Shown here one piece after another: positions 12,675 through 23,196 of a stretch of 64,000 nt of DNA. Source of the DNA: Topomyia yanbarensis (lineage: Eukaryota > Arthropoda > Insecta > Diptera > Culicidae); NCBI RefSeq assembly GCF_030247195.1, contig NC_080672.1, positions 65,141,771-65,205,770 on the forward strand. Reading direction: 5' to 3'. Numbering within the stretch: the stretch's first letter is position 1; each line of letters begins with the position of its first letter. Position numbers and translations under genes: made by a program. The notes beneath the pieces were generated by a model. It was given only the letters and a program-made list of their open reading frames with translations. It did no database searches and had not been told where the DNA came from.

Positions 12675-13058
12675 CACGGTGTGTCTAAAACCATTAATAA
12701 CAAAAAATGACCATAAATTTGGCATTCGAAAGATACAGTATCCAAGCATCTTCTCAGTGAATTTCAAAATGATCCATCGAGAGATTCGAGAGATATGGTG
12801 ATTTGAAGTTTTATGATACGTTTCATAAGGCTACCAGCAAACACCCACGGGATTGGTCGTATCTTTACAAACAAAAAATATTTGTCTAATTATTTGGTAC
12901 TTGGCTTTCGAAAGCTATAGTAATCAAGTATATCCCCCGCAAGTTTGAAAATATTTCATTGACGGAATCGAAAGTTATAATGATTTGAATGCGACGTGTG
13001 GTTTTTCTACCAGATTTCATGGTAATGTTTTGTTAATAATGGTTTTAGACACACCGTG
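12675..13058. mobile_element. MITE, 384 bp, with about 31-bp TIRs
   Basis: Left end CACGGTGTGTCTAAAACC, right end its reverse complement. The inverted repeats extend about 31 bases with one visible mismatch. Both sides are flanked by TATT (12671-12674 and 13059-13062), consistent with a 4-bp target duplication. A TA duplication with slightly shifted ends is the alternative. There is no coding capacity. The interior has loosely repeated segments around 12730-12800 and 12900-12980. Confidence 0.75.
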
Positions 13059-13289
13059 TATTCAATTATCAATTATGTTCCAACAAACAAATAATTTAAT
13101 ATAACAGAATATCCCTCAGTACTTACGATGGTAGAAATTGAATTCTGGATTTTGTAAATCAAATACCTGATGCACGGATTCTCCTGTTAAATTATATCAT
13201 TCTTTTATGGTATATAAAGATTTGGGAGATACCAGATTTGCTTATTTCTCAGAGTCCCAAACTTCCTGATTATGTTATCTCTTTCTTTT

Positions 13290-14160
13290 TTGATAATCAG
13301 GGGGCCGTACACAAATGACGTAGCTTTTTTTCGGCGATTTTTGATCCCTCCCTCCGCCTCGTAGCATTTGGTCACAAAATTCTAACCTCCCCCTCGTAAA
13401 TAACGTAGCATTTACCTACCCCCTACCCCTAGTCCCATGCAAAGCGGCCGGGGATAAAATAAGTTACATATGTTTTTCAATAATTATAAATACATGTCCT
13501 TTCAAAATGTTTGACGACTTTTATCAACATTTTCATTGAAATAGCAAATTGCGTGCAAAATAAGCCCATTTCATGACAAATATAGTGTTGAAAGTTTTGT
13601 TTTGAATTTTATATGTCAAGGGGAGCATGGAGAGAAGTTCTCTCAGTTCATAATCCTGCAGCTGCCAATGATTCTAAGAAGCATACGTTCATCTAAATTA
13701 CTAAATTTTGTTTGGTTGAATCCGAAGTGAAAATTTAATTCAACTCCCAAACTAAGTCTACTAGTTAGCAACATTAGCTAACTAATGTAGCAAGTTAAAT
13801 CCGCATACAAAATCTTTTCGTATTTTTGCGAACTAGTAATTCCGCGAATCGTAATTTAACTCATGAAAAACCACATCAAAAGTAACTTGTTTGAATTTAA
13901 ATTTATTTCTCTTGGGAATGGAGTATCATTAAATTGTTGTCTGTAAACAATGGGTTTTAAACTTAATGCTACGTCGCACAACTTTTGACCCTGCCCTCCC
14001 CCTCGTCACACTTCGTCACGAATTTAGTGTACCCATGTTTACATTTCCATGTTTCTTGATTTACTTATTTCATAATTTTGTGATTTTCTTATTACCTTTG
14101 CACAACGTTATCATGAGATTTTATTCTAGAGCTTACTTTCGAATTTGACACGTGGAGTGA
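13290..14160 (+). repeat. Degenerate repeat with reiterated TACGT/CCTCCCCCTCGT words
   Basis: The motif set GACGTAG, CCCTCCCTCC..CTCGT and GGTCACAAAATT at 13315-13400 recurs at 13970-14030 (GCTACGTCGCACAACTT, CCTCCCCCTCGTCAC). The left edge GGGGCCGTACACAAATGACG looks like an element end. The rest is AT-rich with no coding motif. Probably an old MITE-like element, broken or nested. Confidence 0.4.
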
Positions 14161-14164
14161 TGTG

Positions 14165-14880
14165 ACTGATGTTCATGATATCAGAAGTTTTATTATGATA
14201 TTCGTAATTTTGTACTCGGAGTATCGCGACAATATAAACAGGAACATAAATGTGTGACTAATAAGTGGGATCTTGTTCCATGAACTATATCACGAACACG
14301 ATTTGTAGCTCTATAATGTATTTTTGGTGCTCAGCGCAGTTTTCTTTTGTCTTGTCGAGACATCACACTGAATCATATCAAATGAATAACGATATTCGAG
14401 GTCCTAATAGTTTTCTTTTATCTACTGCTCCCATTTTACAGTCAGAAACTCAGCCTAAAGCTTCAGATTTCGTGAAAGTTTCATGACCATGTTGCATGAA
14501 ATCGAAAATGAATAGGGATTTCTTCTAAATATCACAAGCACGCAAGATAGATCCTAGGTCAAGTGCTATGAATCATGAACTAGTTCACGAACCCGTGTAT
14601 AATATTTCATGATTTTGTGAATTATTTTAAATGCACGAATGGTCAATCGTGACTGTTGGACTGGGAATCATAAACCAATTCACGAATATATGTATAATAT
14701 TTTGTCATATCGCGAACAATTTCACGAGCACGAATGGTAAGTCGTGACTCAGTTCATGAATACACGAATAATATTCTATGATTTCGCGAACTATTTCACG
14801 ACCAATAATGGTAAATCGTGGCTATTATACTGGGAATCATAAACCAGTTCACGAAGTATTTCACAAACGAAATTGTCAAT
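14165..14880 (+). repeat. Dispersed repeat H, copy 1, with ~100-bp tandem units
   Basis: 14265-14450 matches 29160-29300 (CATATCACGAACACG, GACATCACACTGAA, TTCGAG..CCTAATAGTTTT). The 3' part (14555-14860) holds about four diverged tandem units built on GAATCATGAACTAGTTCACG, TAATATTTCATGATTTTGTG and CACGAATGGTCAATCGTGA. It abuts and truncates the mariner-like transposase relic at about 14880. Confidence 0.6.
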
Positions 14881-15461
14881 TTGTCAAATTTATGCTTGAA
14901 CTTATTTAATTTTACTTCGGGTGGTGTGGCCGACTTGTCGCTGAAATAGTAGCTGTCATTTCCTGGAATGTGGGGCTTTCGAGAGCGGAAAGTAACTTTC
15001 GACGTCCAGCACGAACGACGTCGTCGTCGTCGTCGACGGTAGTTCTTCGTCATCCACCGGCACTGCGATTTCACTGCGATCGCTATATTCTCGTCCGTGT
15101 ACTCGGGGAACCGAGTCTTCTTTCGACAGATGATGTCCTCCATCTTGAGGGTTCGGTGAATCATGGTATGGGAGCAGCGATATTTTCGGCCGGAGTCACG
15201 CAAACTTGTTCCGTATCCGTCCTTGTTATCGAGCAGCTTTTTCAACGTTTCCTTCTTCTTCTTCTTCTTCGTCATTATCTTCGACGGATGGTCGCTACCG
15301 ACCTTCCGCTGCACGCTCAGAGATACCAGGATCCGGTAAACTGTACTTACGGACACGTTTTCGTCTCGAAAGTGGTCTATCTTAAACTTTTTTCCACGAT
15401 GACCATGCGTTTCGTAAAACCGTACAACACGCTCGTGGAGTGTTTGCTCTTTCGACGCCAT
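14881..15461 (-). pseudogene. Tc1/mariner-superfamily transposase relic (maT/D37E-like)
   Basis: The likely start is the ATG at 15461-15459 (MASKEQTLHERVVRFYETHG). An upstream ATG at 15509 gives a longer but less family-like N-terminus. The paired-like HTH region (STVYRILVSLSVQRKVGS) and second helix block (GRKYRCSHTMIHRTLKMEDIICRKKTR) are intact. The first catalytic aspartate region (LDVESYFPLS) is read only in a second frame, because a (CGA)n run at 15020-15045 shifts the frame. HIPGNDSYYFSDKSATPPEVK follows. A (CTT)n run at 15255-15275 encodes extra lysines. The protein is cut off by repeat H, so the other two catalytic acids are gone. It once bound TIRs and cut DNA. Confidence 0.75.
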
Positions 15462-15509
15462 CTTTGATTGAACTGATAGCACCCTAGCGAAAAGAAACAT
15501 GCCATCCAT

Positions 15510-15842
15510 TTCTAGGGAGTCCAGAGAGCAATTCTCTTGGAGAGAAAAAAAAAATTACGCTTTTTTAAGGGGGTCTTCTAGTTGCATGGTTTCAAATAAT
15601 CGATTTTTTTCTTTGTTTAATTTCAATCAATATGTTTCTGAGAATACGTCACAGAAAGGATTTATTGAAAATGATAATCTTTGGCATATTTCTGGGAACC
15701 GAAAGGTACCCATTTCCGGTCGTTTCTAAGATACTAAGCGCGGCGCACCACAATGGCGATTGTCTACGGAAAAATCATTGTTTAAATTTCACCGGTCCAT
15801 TCTTGACGGTTTATGTATATGTGAGCGTCTGTAAATGGTTTC
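15510..15842 (+). other. No recognised feature
   Basis: AT-rich sequence between two transposase relics. No motif or repeat boundary recognised. Confidence 0.4.
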
Positions 15843-16160
15843 TTGTTTATTTTTTGCCAGATTATCGTACGGAAGAAAGAATGCGTCGGACATGTTGAGA
15901 AGCGCACACCCAAAACCTCAATGAGTTTGAATAGTGGAATCTGTTCCTTAACGCCAAAACACATGCACAAATTCTTGCATGTTCTTCTTATTTGGCAGTC
16001 AGTATCTTCAACCAAAGAGTTTCATCGATCTTACAAGCCATGGAGGTGATTGGAATTACCTTGGGGACTGAAGCTGAAAGATGTGCTACTCGACTCGACA
16101 GCGAACGTATAACTCGTTCTGAACACAAAGTGGGTGTCGCGACAAAACAGGCCCGAATTT
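15843..16160 (+). pseudogene. Mutator-like (MULE) transposase C-terminal relic
   Basis: Frame 1 reads RKKECVGHVEKR then ICSLTPKHMHKFLHVLL. A shifted frame continues FNQRVSSILQAMEVIGITLG and then ERCATRLDSERITRSE to a stop near 16160. The order (an ECVGHV block, a PK-threonine-like block, a conserved FN plus MEVIGI..G segment, then a basic helix) resembles the C-terminus of insect Mutator-like transposases. At least one frameshift, no N-terminus. Assignment is from motif memory and is moderate only. Confidence 0.45.
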
Positions 16161-18534
16161 AACAGAGAGAGAGAGAGAGGAAAATGTGCAAAGCCAAGAA
16201 CATTTTTGTGATGAGTAAGGTGAGCTCTGCGAATCCGGTATAGCAGATTATCTAGTAAGGTACTGCTATCGAGTTATACACCGTACTTTATCTTTAAACG
16301 CGTTTTCCCGAAAGTAGTGCTTTTAAGCGGTCAAGTAAGACTTTTCATAGAAGTACTGATCCGATTTCAATAATTTTTTCTCCAATTGTTCAGGAAGCAT
16401 ACCGCTATGTTTGGTCGAGAGAGATTTGCCAAATGTCACTTTGTTCCATTTTATGGCCCCTAATAGGCCAAAAAATAACGTAAATATAAGACGTAAATGC
16501 TACAACTTTACTTAAGCGGGATCTATGCTATTTCAATATCAATGCCATTAATGAAGTTTCAAGGTCGCGAGAGATTTTTCTTTTCGTCTTCAAAAGTAAA
16601 ATTGAAAAGTAAAACATGTATCTTCAAAATAAAAATGTTTCTAATTCCATTGAGTAGATGCTTTACAATTTATTCCCAAAGAAGTGCTCAATTTTAGGCA
16701 GAGCCCCTAAAGAAAATTGCCAGCAACAAATTGTTATCAAATTCATCTGTGTATTTTATTAGCACACCATTGAAAAATCCGTAAATTTGCAAAAAATAGG
16801 GAAAACATATTCAATTTTCACAAATTTGCGCAAGACTTTCCCTAACACGGACCTCATCTCGACATTCATATGCGTCCTACACATTTCATCGCTTAATATA
16901 AAAGGAATGTTTTTGACCGAATTCCTTCATTGCCCTGCCTGCTCTGCTGGCAGAACCAGTTAGATTATCGCTACTGTTGCTTGTAGGATAGCTGCTACAT
17001 CTTTCGTTTGACACGAGTTACGGAAGAGAAACGTTTGTGTGTGATTGCTAGAAGGATTTTGTTCGCAGTTCCAAACGACGATAGCGGAACAGAAACGAGA
17101 GGGCGAATTGCTGGAGTCGTGTAGGCAAGGTTCAAATAGTTCCATGGGATTCTCGTCCTGTATCACAAGACAGTTATCAGCAAACCGTCATTATTAGAAC
17201 GAATAAATAATGGAAAAAGAATTCAATTAGAAAATTCCTTTTATTATCTTGTATTAAGTTTGCGCTTGTTAATTCTGTACGTTTACCAATGAATCATAAT
17301 ATAAGCAAATTATCTTCAAAATAATAATCTGCGAACCCGAAAGTTTTTGCAAAACCTTCAAGAAAATCAGTGAATATGGCAACACTGCCACTACGCGAAA
17401 GCAACACCAAAAAGAATGATTAAAATATTTTTTTTATTTTTCGCGCAAAAGGGATGTATTCCATCTGCATCAAAAAGTTTATAAAAGAGATCGCCTTGTT
17501 TCACAAAGTGCTCATTTGACATGTACTGCGAAAAGGGAATGTTCGTTTCTGTGTATGCAGCAGAAACGAATCGCCCGCGAGGTTTGAATTGTTTCCAAGG
17601 ATTCTCGCCTCGTATCCCAAAACATAGTTTTCAGCAAACCGTCCTCTTTGAGAATGTAAATACTGTTTATCCGGTAATGTTATAAAGCATATAAGAACAT
17701 TTCTCGTTGGTGTGGTGTAAAAATATGCAACAACGTCAAGCATGTGTGCCCTAAAAAGATCGATGGATTTGGTGTTCGTTAATAGTGCTGCATTTTCAAT
17801 GTAACTGTGGTCGTTTCTTGTACAGAACCCTTTAATTTTTCTTTCAATTTTTTTTCCGAACCCTACTCGTTTGTACCTTTTACGCAGACAGGGGCAATGG
17901 ATTAGTTTAAATCCGTCGGAGCAGGAGCGAGCATAAACAACTTTCTGCAAATGAACACATTCTGGCTAATGACCCCACAAGTTAGGAGATAATTATTTCA
18001 TTCTTAAGGGGTTACATACCTTTTTGCGCGAAAACTGTTAAGAGAGTTTGAATTTCCATAAAGGCGTAAAGCAATGATTCCATTACATAAAACTTATGGT
18101 ATTTTGTTAGTACATTTTTCAGTGAAACAAACAAGCATTAGTTCATAAAAATATATTGATAATTGGCGGAGTTATGGCTTTTTCCCCGAAACCCTATTTT
18201 ATTTAAGAGGTTTGCGGATATCACGATTAAAGGCATATAGATCAACTAAAATCCCAAAGCTCTAAAAGTTCCATTAGTATATGAGTATTCCTAGTACATT
18301 AACGTTTTTCCTAATCACTGTTTTAAGCTCTAAAATTGTATTAAAAAATTCTCATCCACAAAACAAAAATTTGTGCATAAAAAAGGAATCGTTAAGGTAT
18401 GATAAAAATAATTACGACCAATTGAAAAAATATGAAGGAAATCGGTTGAGTGTTTTTTCGGCAATCGTGATCACGGAAAAACCATTTTTGGACAAAACGA
18501 CATATCGAGAAAATCGAGTTCAAAATTTTTGTTA
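16161..18534 (+). other. Non-coding stretch with weak internal repeat
   Basis: Contains a short (GA)n at 16162-16178. Two distantly similar segments occur around 17140-17190 and 17595-17645: GGATTCTCG, CGTATCCCAAAACA/TGTATCACAAGACA and TCAGCAAACCGTC. That hints at a duplicated or dispersed element. Frames at 16960-17166 and 17501-17950 have no recognised domain. The rest is AT-rich. Confidence 0.4.
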
Positions 18535-18683
18535 GTTGTTAGTTGTTAGTTGTTAGTTGATAGTTGATAGTTGTTTGTTGTTTGTTGTTTGTTGTTTGTT
18601 GTTTGTTGTTAGTTGTTAGTTGTTAGTTGTTAGTTGTTAGTTGTTAGTTGTTAGTTGTTAGTTGTTAGTTGTTAGTTGTTAGT
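18535..18683 (+). repeat. Heptamer array, left part (TTAGTTG with TTTGTTG and TTGATAG variants)
   Basis: Tandem 7-mers on the plus strand: TTAGTTG, then a block of TTTGTTG near 18570-18610, then TTAGTTG to 18683. It is interrupted by the LINE at 18684. The same array resumes on the other side at 24797, so the LINE inserted into it. Confidence 0.95.
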
Positions 18684-18685
18684 TT

Positions 18686-18745
18686 TTTTTTTTATTCAAA
18701 TCGTTTATTTGATAAGGCACGTTGCGTTAGCTTAAAGGTGCCAAT
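18686..18745 (-). promoter_or_regulatory. 3'-terminal hairpin of the LINE 3' UTR
   Basis: On the plus strand GGCAC...GTGCC form a stem around a loop containing GCGTTAGCTTAA, close to the poly(A) end. The gag-only retroposon at 60195 has the same loop (GCGGTAGCTTAA) with a different stem, CGGCTC...GAGTCG. It is a candidate for the RT recognition structure used in target-primed reverse transcription. Confidence 0.5.
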
Positions 18746-19143
18746 TTTGTTTTGTTTTACATTTTAAATTGCTTAAAACTAGGGGATTACATATTGATTT
18801 TTTTAAAATGAAACTAATGCGATTTTATAGCTATCTTATATATCTACACAAGGGGATAATATTGTTTTCGTAAGATTAGGGGGGTCATTTAGTTTTTGTG
18901 GCAATATGGTTTGACATTTTTATCAGTGAGATTATTGGAGCAAATAATGTTTAATTAAGGGGGACAATTTTTTACGACTAACTTAAAACTAGGAATAACT
19001 AGAGGGCATGATTGAATTTTGTAAAGATTCGTAATTATAGTTATTTTTGTGGGTAGTAGAGTTGGGCAATTTCAACGAGATTATATAATATAATAGTTAA
19101 AACTAGAAGAGACAAGAAGAGCTAAATGCTTCGTGATGATATT

Positions 19144-19160
19144 GGGGGGGGGGGGGGGGG
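19144..19160 (+). repeat. Poly(G) run of 17 in LINE 3' UTR
   Basis: A 17-G run on plus, C-run in the element RNA, followed by other G-rich words (TAGGGG, GGGAGGGAGGG). It lies between the ORF2 stop and the poly(A) end. It may form a G-quadruplex in the DNA strand. Confidence 0.9.
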
Positions 19161-19509
19161 TAGGGGTGTTACTTCTGGGTATAAGAGTCAGGGGAGGGAG
19201 GGTAGACAAAGATGGCAGGGAGAGAAAATTATTTCAGTTTCAGGCATCGTGAGATCAACGGATGGATTACAAACTCGGGTGGCCTTCATCAGGGGAATCA
19301 TGTACTGGGACGCCGGGTGGTCCTCCTCAAGATGGCAGGGGTTTTTCCAGACGATTTCGTAGTACGGCTCAGATGTGGATCGGCTACATTTCGAGTTAAG
19401 CGTGTTATGTTCGTGCCGTAGGTCCCGTGTTTGTTGGCTCATTCGATACAGATGGTTTGATACAGGTGGAAGAGCGTTCTGAGAATGATAAGGAGATAAC
19501 AAGGGGCAG

Positions 19510-22500
19510 TTAGACTTGTATATTGATGGTTTTCACAAAGGTGTATATAAGGGACATATAGAGAACATCGCGGCTTGCCAGCACATCTCGAACCGGGACG
19601 TTGGTTGGTCTTCCTCGGGCCCGCAGGGTATGCATTAGCCGAGACCTAGCGGAACTGTACTCGGTGCACGCCCAGACAATGTGCTCGATGTCGTGATAGC
19701 CGTCGCCACAAGCGCAGATACCACTATCCACGAGCCCAATACGCCGGAGATGTGCATCCAGCGTGTAATGGTTTGCCATGAGTCGGGACATCACACGAAT
19801 GAAGTCACGACCCACATCCATCCCCTTGAACCAAGGTTTCGTCGATACCTTAGGGATTATCGAATGTAGCCACCTTCCCAGCTCTCCACTGCTCCACGAA
19901 GTTTGCCAACTTTCGAGGGTTCTCTGATGAGTAATACTGAAAAATTCGCTGAAGCAAATTGGTCTTTCGTAAACGTCTCCTTCTAAGGCACCCACCTTAG
20001 CTAAGGAGTCTGCCTTCTCATTGCCCGGAATGGAGCAATGAGAAGGGACCCATACCAAGGTAATCTGGAAAGAGTTGTCAGATAAAGCACTCAGTAGCTC
20101 CCGTATTTTCCCCAAAAAATACGAGGAGTGCTTGCCTTGTTTCATCGAGCGAATAGCGTCAATGGAACTGAGGCTATCCGAAACGATGAAGTAATGGTCT
20201 GCGGGTAATGTTTCAATGACTCCAAGGGTATACTGAATGGCAGCTAGTTCTGCGGCGTAAACTGAAGCAGGGTCACTGAGTTTGTAGGAGGCGGTGAACT
20301 TTTGATTGAAAATACCGAAGCCAGTGGATCCTTCGAGGTTTGATCCGTCAGTATAAAACATCTTAGAACAGTCGACTTCTCGGAATTTATTATAAAAAAT
20401 GTTTGGAACCACTTGTGGGCGTATGTGGTCCGGAATTCCACTAATCTCGTCTTTCATGGATGTGTCGAAGAAAACAGTAGATTCAGAAGTATTTATGAAA
20501 TGCACACGGTTGGGATTGTAAGAAGAAGGGTTAATATTCTGCGCCATGTAGTCAAAGTACAGGGACATGAAACGGGTCTGAGAATTGAGCTCAACAAGCC
20601 TTTCGAAATTTTCAATCACGACCGGGTTCAAGATATCGCATCGAATGAGCAATCGATATGAGAGTTCCCAAAATCGATTTTTCAACGGGAGAACGCCCGA
20701 CAGCACTTCGAGACTCATCGTATGGGTCGACTGCATGCACCCTAAGGCGATACGCAAACAACGATACTGAATTCTTTCGAGTTTGATGAAATGTATGTTC
20801 GCGGCGGAGCGAAAGCAGAAGCATCCGTATTCCATTACCGACAGTATCGTTGTTTGATACAACCTTATTAGGTCTCCTGGGTGGGCACCCCACCATGTTC
20901 CGGTTATTGTACGAAGAAAGTTGATGCTTTGTTGGCATTTCTGTTTCAGATACCGAATATGGCATCCCCAAGTACCTTTCGAGTCGAACCAGACCCCTAG
21001 ATATTTTACTGTGAAGACCTGAGCGATAGTTTGACCCATTAATAGAAGCTGTAGTTGTGCTGGTTCACGCTTCCTTGAAAATACAACTAGCTCAGTTTTC
21101 TCCGTGGAGAATTCGATACCCAGCTTAATAGCCCAAGCAGACAAATTGTCCAGGGTATTCTGTAATGGTCCTTGTAGATCGACAGCTTTGGGTCCCGTAA
21201 CAGACACCACGCCATCGTCTGCAAGTTGCCTTAACGTGCAGGAATTGTCAAGACATTCATCAATGTCGTTGACATAGAAATTGTATAAAAGGGGGCTTAG
21301 ACATGAGCCCTGGGGAAGGCCCATGTAGCTAAATCGTGATGTCGATAAGTCACCATGCGAAAAATGCATGTGCTTTTCCGACAACAAGTTTAGTAAAAAG
21401 TTGTTTAAAGTCGCTGAAAGACCATGCTGGTGCAGCTTCTCTGAAAGAATGTTGATCGAAACTGAATCAAAAGCCCCCTTAATATCTAGGAACACTGATG
21501 CCATCTGCTCTTTGCTAGCATAGGCCATTTGAATTTCAGTTGAGAGCAACGCAAGACAATCGTTCGTCCCTTTGCCTTTGCGAAAGCCAAATTGTGTATC
21601 TGACAGTAAGCCATTTGCTTCGACCCAATTGTCGAGGCGGGATAGGATCATTTTCTCGAACAACTTCCGGATACAGGATAGCATTGCGATCGGACGGTAC
21701 GAATTGTGGTCGGAGGCTGGTTTTCCTGGTTTTTGGATGGCGATGACCTTCACTTGTCTCCAATCGAGTGGGACAATGTTAGCCTCGAGAAACTTATTAA
21801 ATAAGTTCAACAAGCGTCTCTTGGCAGAGTCAGGCAGATTCTTCAACAAGTTGAATTTGATTCTGTCTGGCCCCGGAGCTTTATTGTTACACGACAAGAG
21901 AGCAAGTGAGAACTCCACCATCGAAAAAGGTGTTTCGTTCGCGCTATCGTGAGGAGACGCGGCGCGGTAAATCTTCTGTGCCGGGGCGGAATCCGGACAA
22001 ACCTTCTTGGCGAAATCGAATATCCAACGGTTTGAATATTCAACGCTCTCATTAGTACTGTTTCGATTTCGCATACGTCGGGCTGTTCCCCAAAGAGTGC
22101 TCATCGATGTTTCTCTCGTTAATCCGTCGACGAACCGGCGCCAATAATCGCGTTTTTTGGCTTTCATCAAACTCTTCATTCGCTTGTCTAACGTCGCGTA
22201 CTGTCGAAAACTGGCGGGTAACCCATCGTTCCGGAAGGTCTTAAACGCGGCGGCCTTCTCTGCGTACACGTCTGAGCACTCTTTATCCCACCAGGGATTG
22301 GGAGAACGTTTTTGTATGTTCGCGCCGGGTACTGGCCTAGTCTGAGCTTGATTCGCGCTGTCGAGAATCAAGCCAGCCAAAAAGCTGTACTCTTCCTCCG
22401 GAGGAAGTTCTTGGGTAGATTCGATGTTGTCGGATATCGCGGCAGCATAGCTCTTCCAATCGATATTTCGTGTGAGGTCATACGAAATATTGATTGATTT

Positions 22501-23196
22501 CAATGGCCTTGAACCGTTATTGATTGAGACTACAATCGGCAGATGGTCGCTGCCGTGGGGATCAGGAATTACCTTCCACGTGCAATTTAACCGCAGCGAT
22601 GTTGAGCAAAGGGACAAGTCTAAGGCGCTCGGGCGCGCTGGAGGAGCAGGAATCCGTGTCATTTCACCCGTGTTTAAAATTGTCAAATTGAAGTTATCGC
22701 AAAGATCCTGAATTAAGGAAGACCGGTTATCATCATAGAGGCAACCCCATGCTGTACCGTGAGAGTTAAAGTCTCCTAAAACTAGTCGCGGTGCTGGCAG
22801 GGATTCTAAGATGTCTTGTAGCCGTCGGTGCCCAACCGCGGTGTTGGGGGGAATATATATGGAAGCTATGCAAAGGCTTTTGCCTTTGGTTGTTACTTGA
22901 CAAGCGACAACTTCAATACCTGTTATCGAGGGAAGGTTAATTCTGTAGAAGGAATAGCACTTTTTGATCCCCAAAAGCACTCCTCCATAGGGGGTGTCTC
23001 GATCCAGGCGAATAATATTAAAGTCGTGGAAGTTGAGTTCTATGTCGGAAGTTAACCAAGTTTCACATAATGCAAATGCATCGCAACTCAAATTATTTAT
23101 TAAAATTTTGAAGGAATCGATTTTCGGGATGATACTTCTGCAATTCCACTGTAGAACAGTGATCAAATCCGTGACCTCGTTCGATGAGTTAGCCAT
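19510..23196 (-). CDS. LINE ORF2: endonuclease, reverse transcriptase, RNase H
   Basis: 1228 codons from the ATG at 23196-23194. An in-frame TTG four codons upstream is not a likely start. The product copies element RNA into DNA at a nicked target. Approximate residues: endonuclease 15-225 (QWNCRS, CETW, GDFNSHG at 141-147, GSDHLPI at 215-221); RT 440-740 (KAPGPDRIKF, IQKPGKPASD, FGFRKGKGTN, motif A LDIKGAFDSV at 570-579, GLPQGSCLSPLLY at 626-638, catalytic LADDG at 658-662); RNase H 946-1070 with FYTDGS, the YAAEL glutamate, the VSDSLSS aspartate and WVPSHCSIPGNEKAD. A C-terminal CxC...H...C motif (CACGDGYHDIEHIVWAC) lies at 1161-1177. RNase H after RT places it in the I group rather than Jockey. 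The RT box has Leu where Tyr/Phe is usual. No stop codons. Confidence 0.93.
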   Translation of the reverse strand: MANSSNEVTDLITVLQWNCRSIIPKIDSFKILINNLSCDAFALCETWLTSDIELNFHDFNIIRLDRDTPYGGVLLGIKKCYSFYRINLPSITGIEVVACQVTTKGKSLCIASIYIPPNTAVGHRRLQDILESLPAPRLVLGDFNSHGTAWGCLYDDNRSSLIQDLCDNFNLTILNTGEMTRIPAPPARPSALDLSLCSTSLRLNCTWKVIPDPHGSDHLPIVVSINNGSRPLKSINISYDLTRNIDWKSYAAAISDNIESTQELPPEEEYSFLAGLILDSANQAQTRPVPGANIQKRSPNPWWDKECSDVYAEKAAAFKTFRNDGLPASFRQYATLDKRMKSLMKAKKRDYWRRFVDGLTRETSMSTLWGTARRMRNRNSTNESVEYSNRWIFDFAKKVCPDSAPAQKIYRAASPHDSANETPFSMVEFSLALLSCNNKAPGPDRIKFNLLKNLPDSAKRRLLNLFNKFLEANIVPLDWRQVKVIAIQKPGKPASDHNSYRPIAMLSCIRKLFEKMILSRLDNWVEANGLLSDTQFGFRKGKGTNDCLALLSTEIQMAYASKEQMASVFLDIKGAFDSVSINILSEKLHQHGLSATLNNFLLNLLSEKHMHFSHGDLSTSRFSYMGLPQGSCLSPLLYNFYVNDIDECLDNSCTLRQLADDGVVSVTGPKAVDLQGPLQNTLDNLSAWAIKLGIEFSTEKTELVVFSRKREPAQLQLLLMGQTIAQVFTVKYLGVWFDSKGTWGCHIRYLKQKCQQSINFLRTITGTWWGAHPGDLIRLYQTTILSVMEYGCFCFRSAANIHFIKLERIQYRCLRIALGCMQSTHTMSLEVLSGVLPLKNRFWELSYRLLIRCDILNPVVIENFERLVELNSQTRFMSLYFDYMAQNINPSSYNPNRVHFINTSESTVFFDTSMKDEISGIPDHIRPQVVPNIFYNKFREVDCSKMFYTDGSNLEGSTGFGIFNQKFTASYKLSDPASVYAAELAAIQYTLGVIETLPADHYFIVSDSLSSIDAIRSMKQGKHSSYFLGKIRELLSALSDNSFQITLVWVPSHCSIPGNEKADSLAKVGALEGDVYERPICFSEFFSITHQRTLESWQTSWSSGELGRWLHSIIPKVSTKPWFKGMDVGRDFIRVMSRLMANHYTLDAHLRRIGLVDSGICACGDGYHDIEHIVWACTEYSSARSRLMHTLRARGRPTNVPVRDVLASRDVLYMSLIYTFVKTINIQV

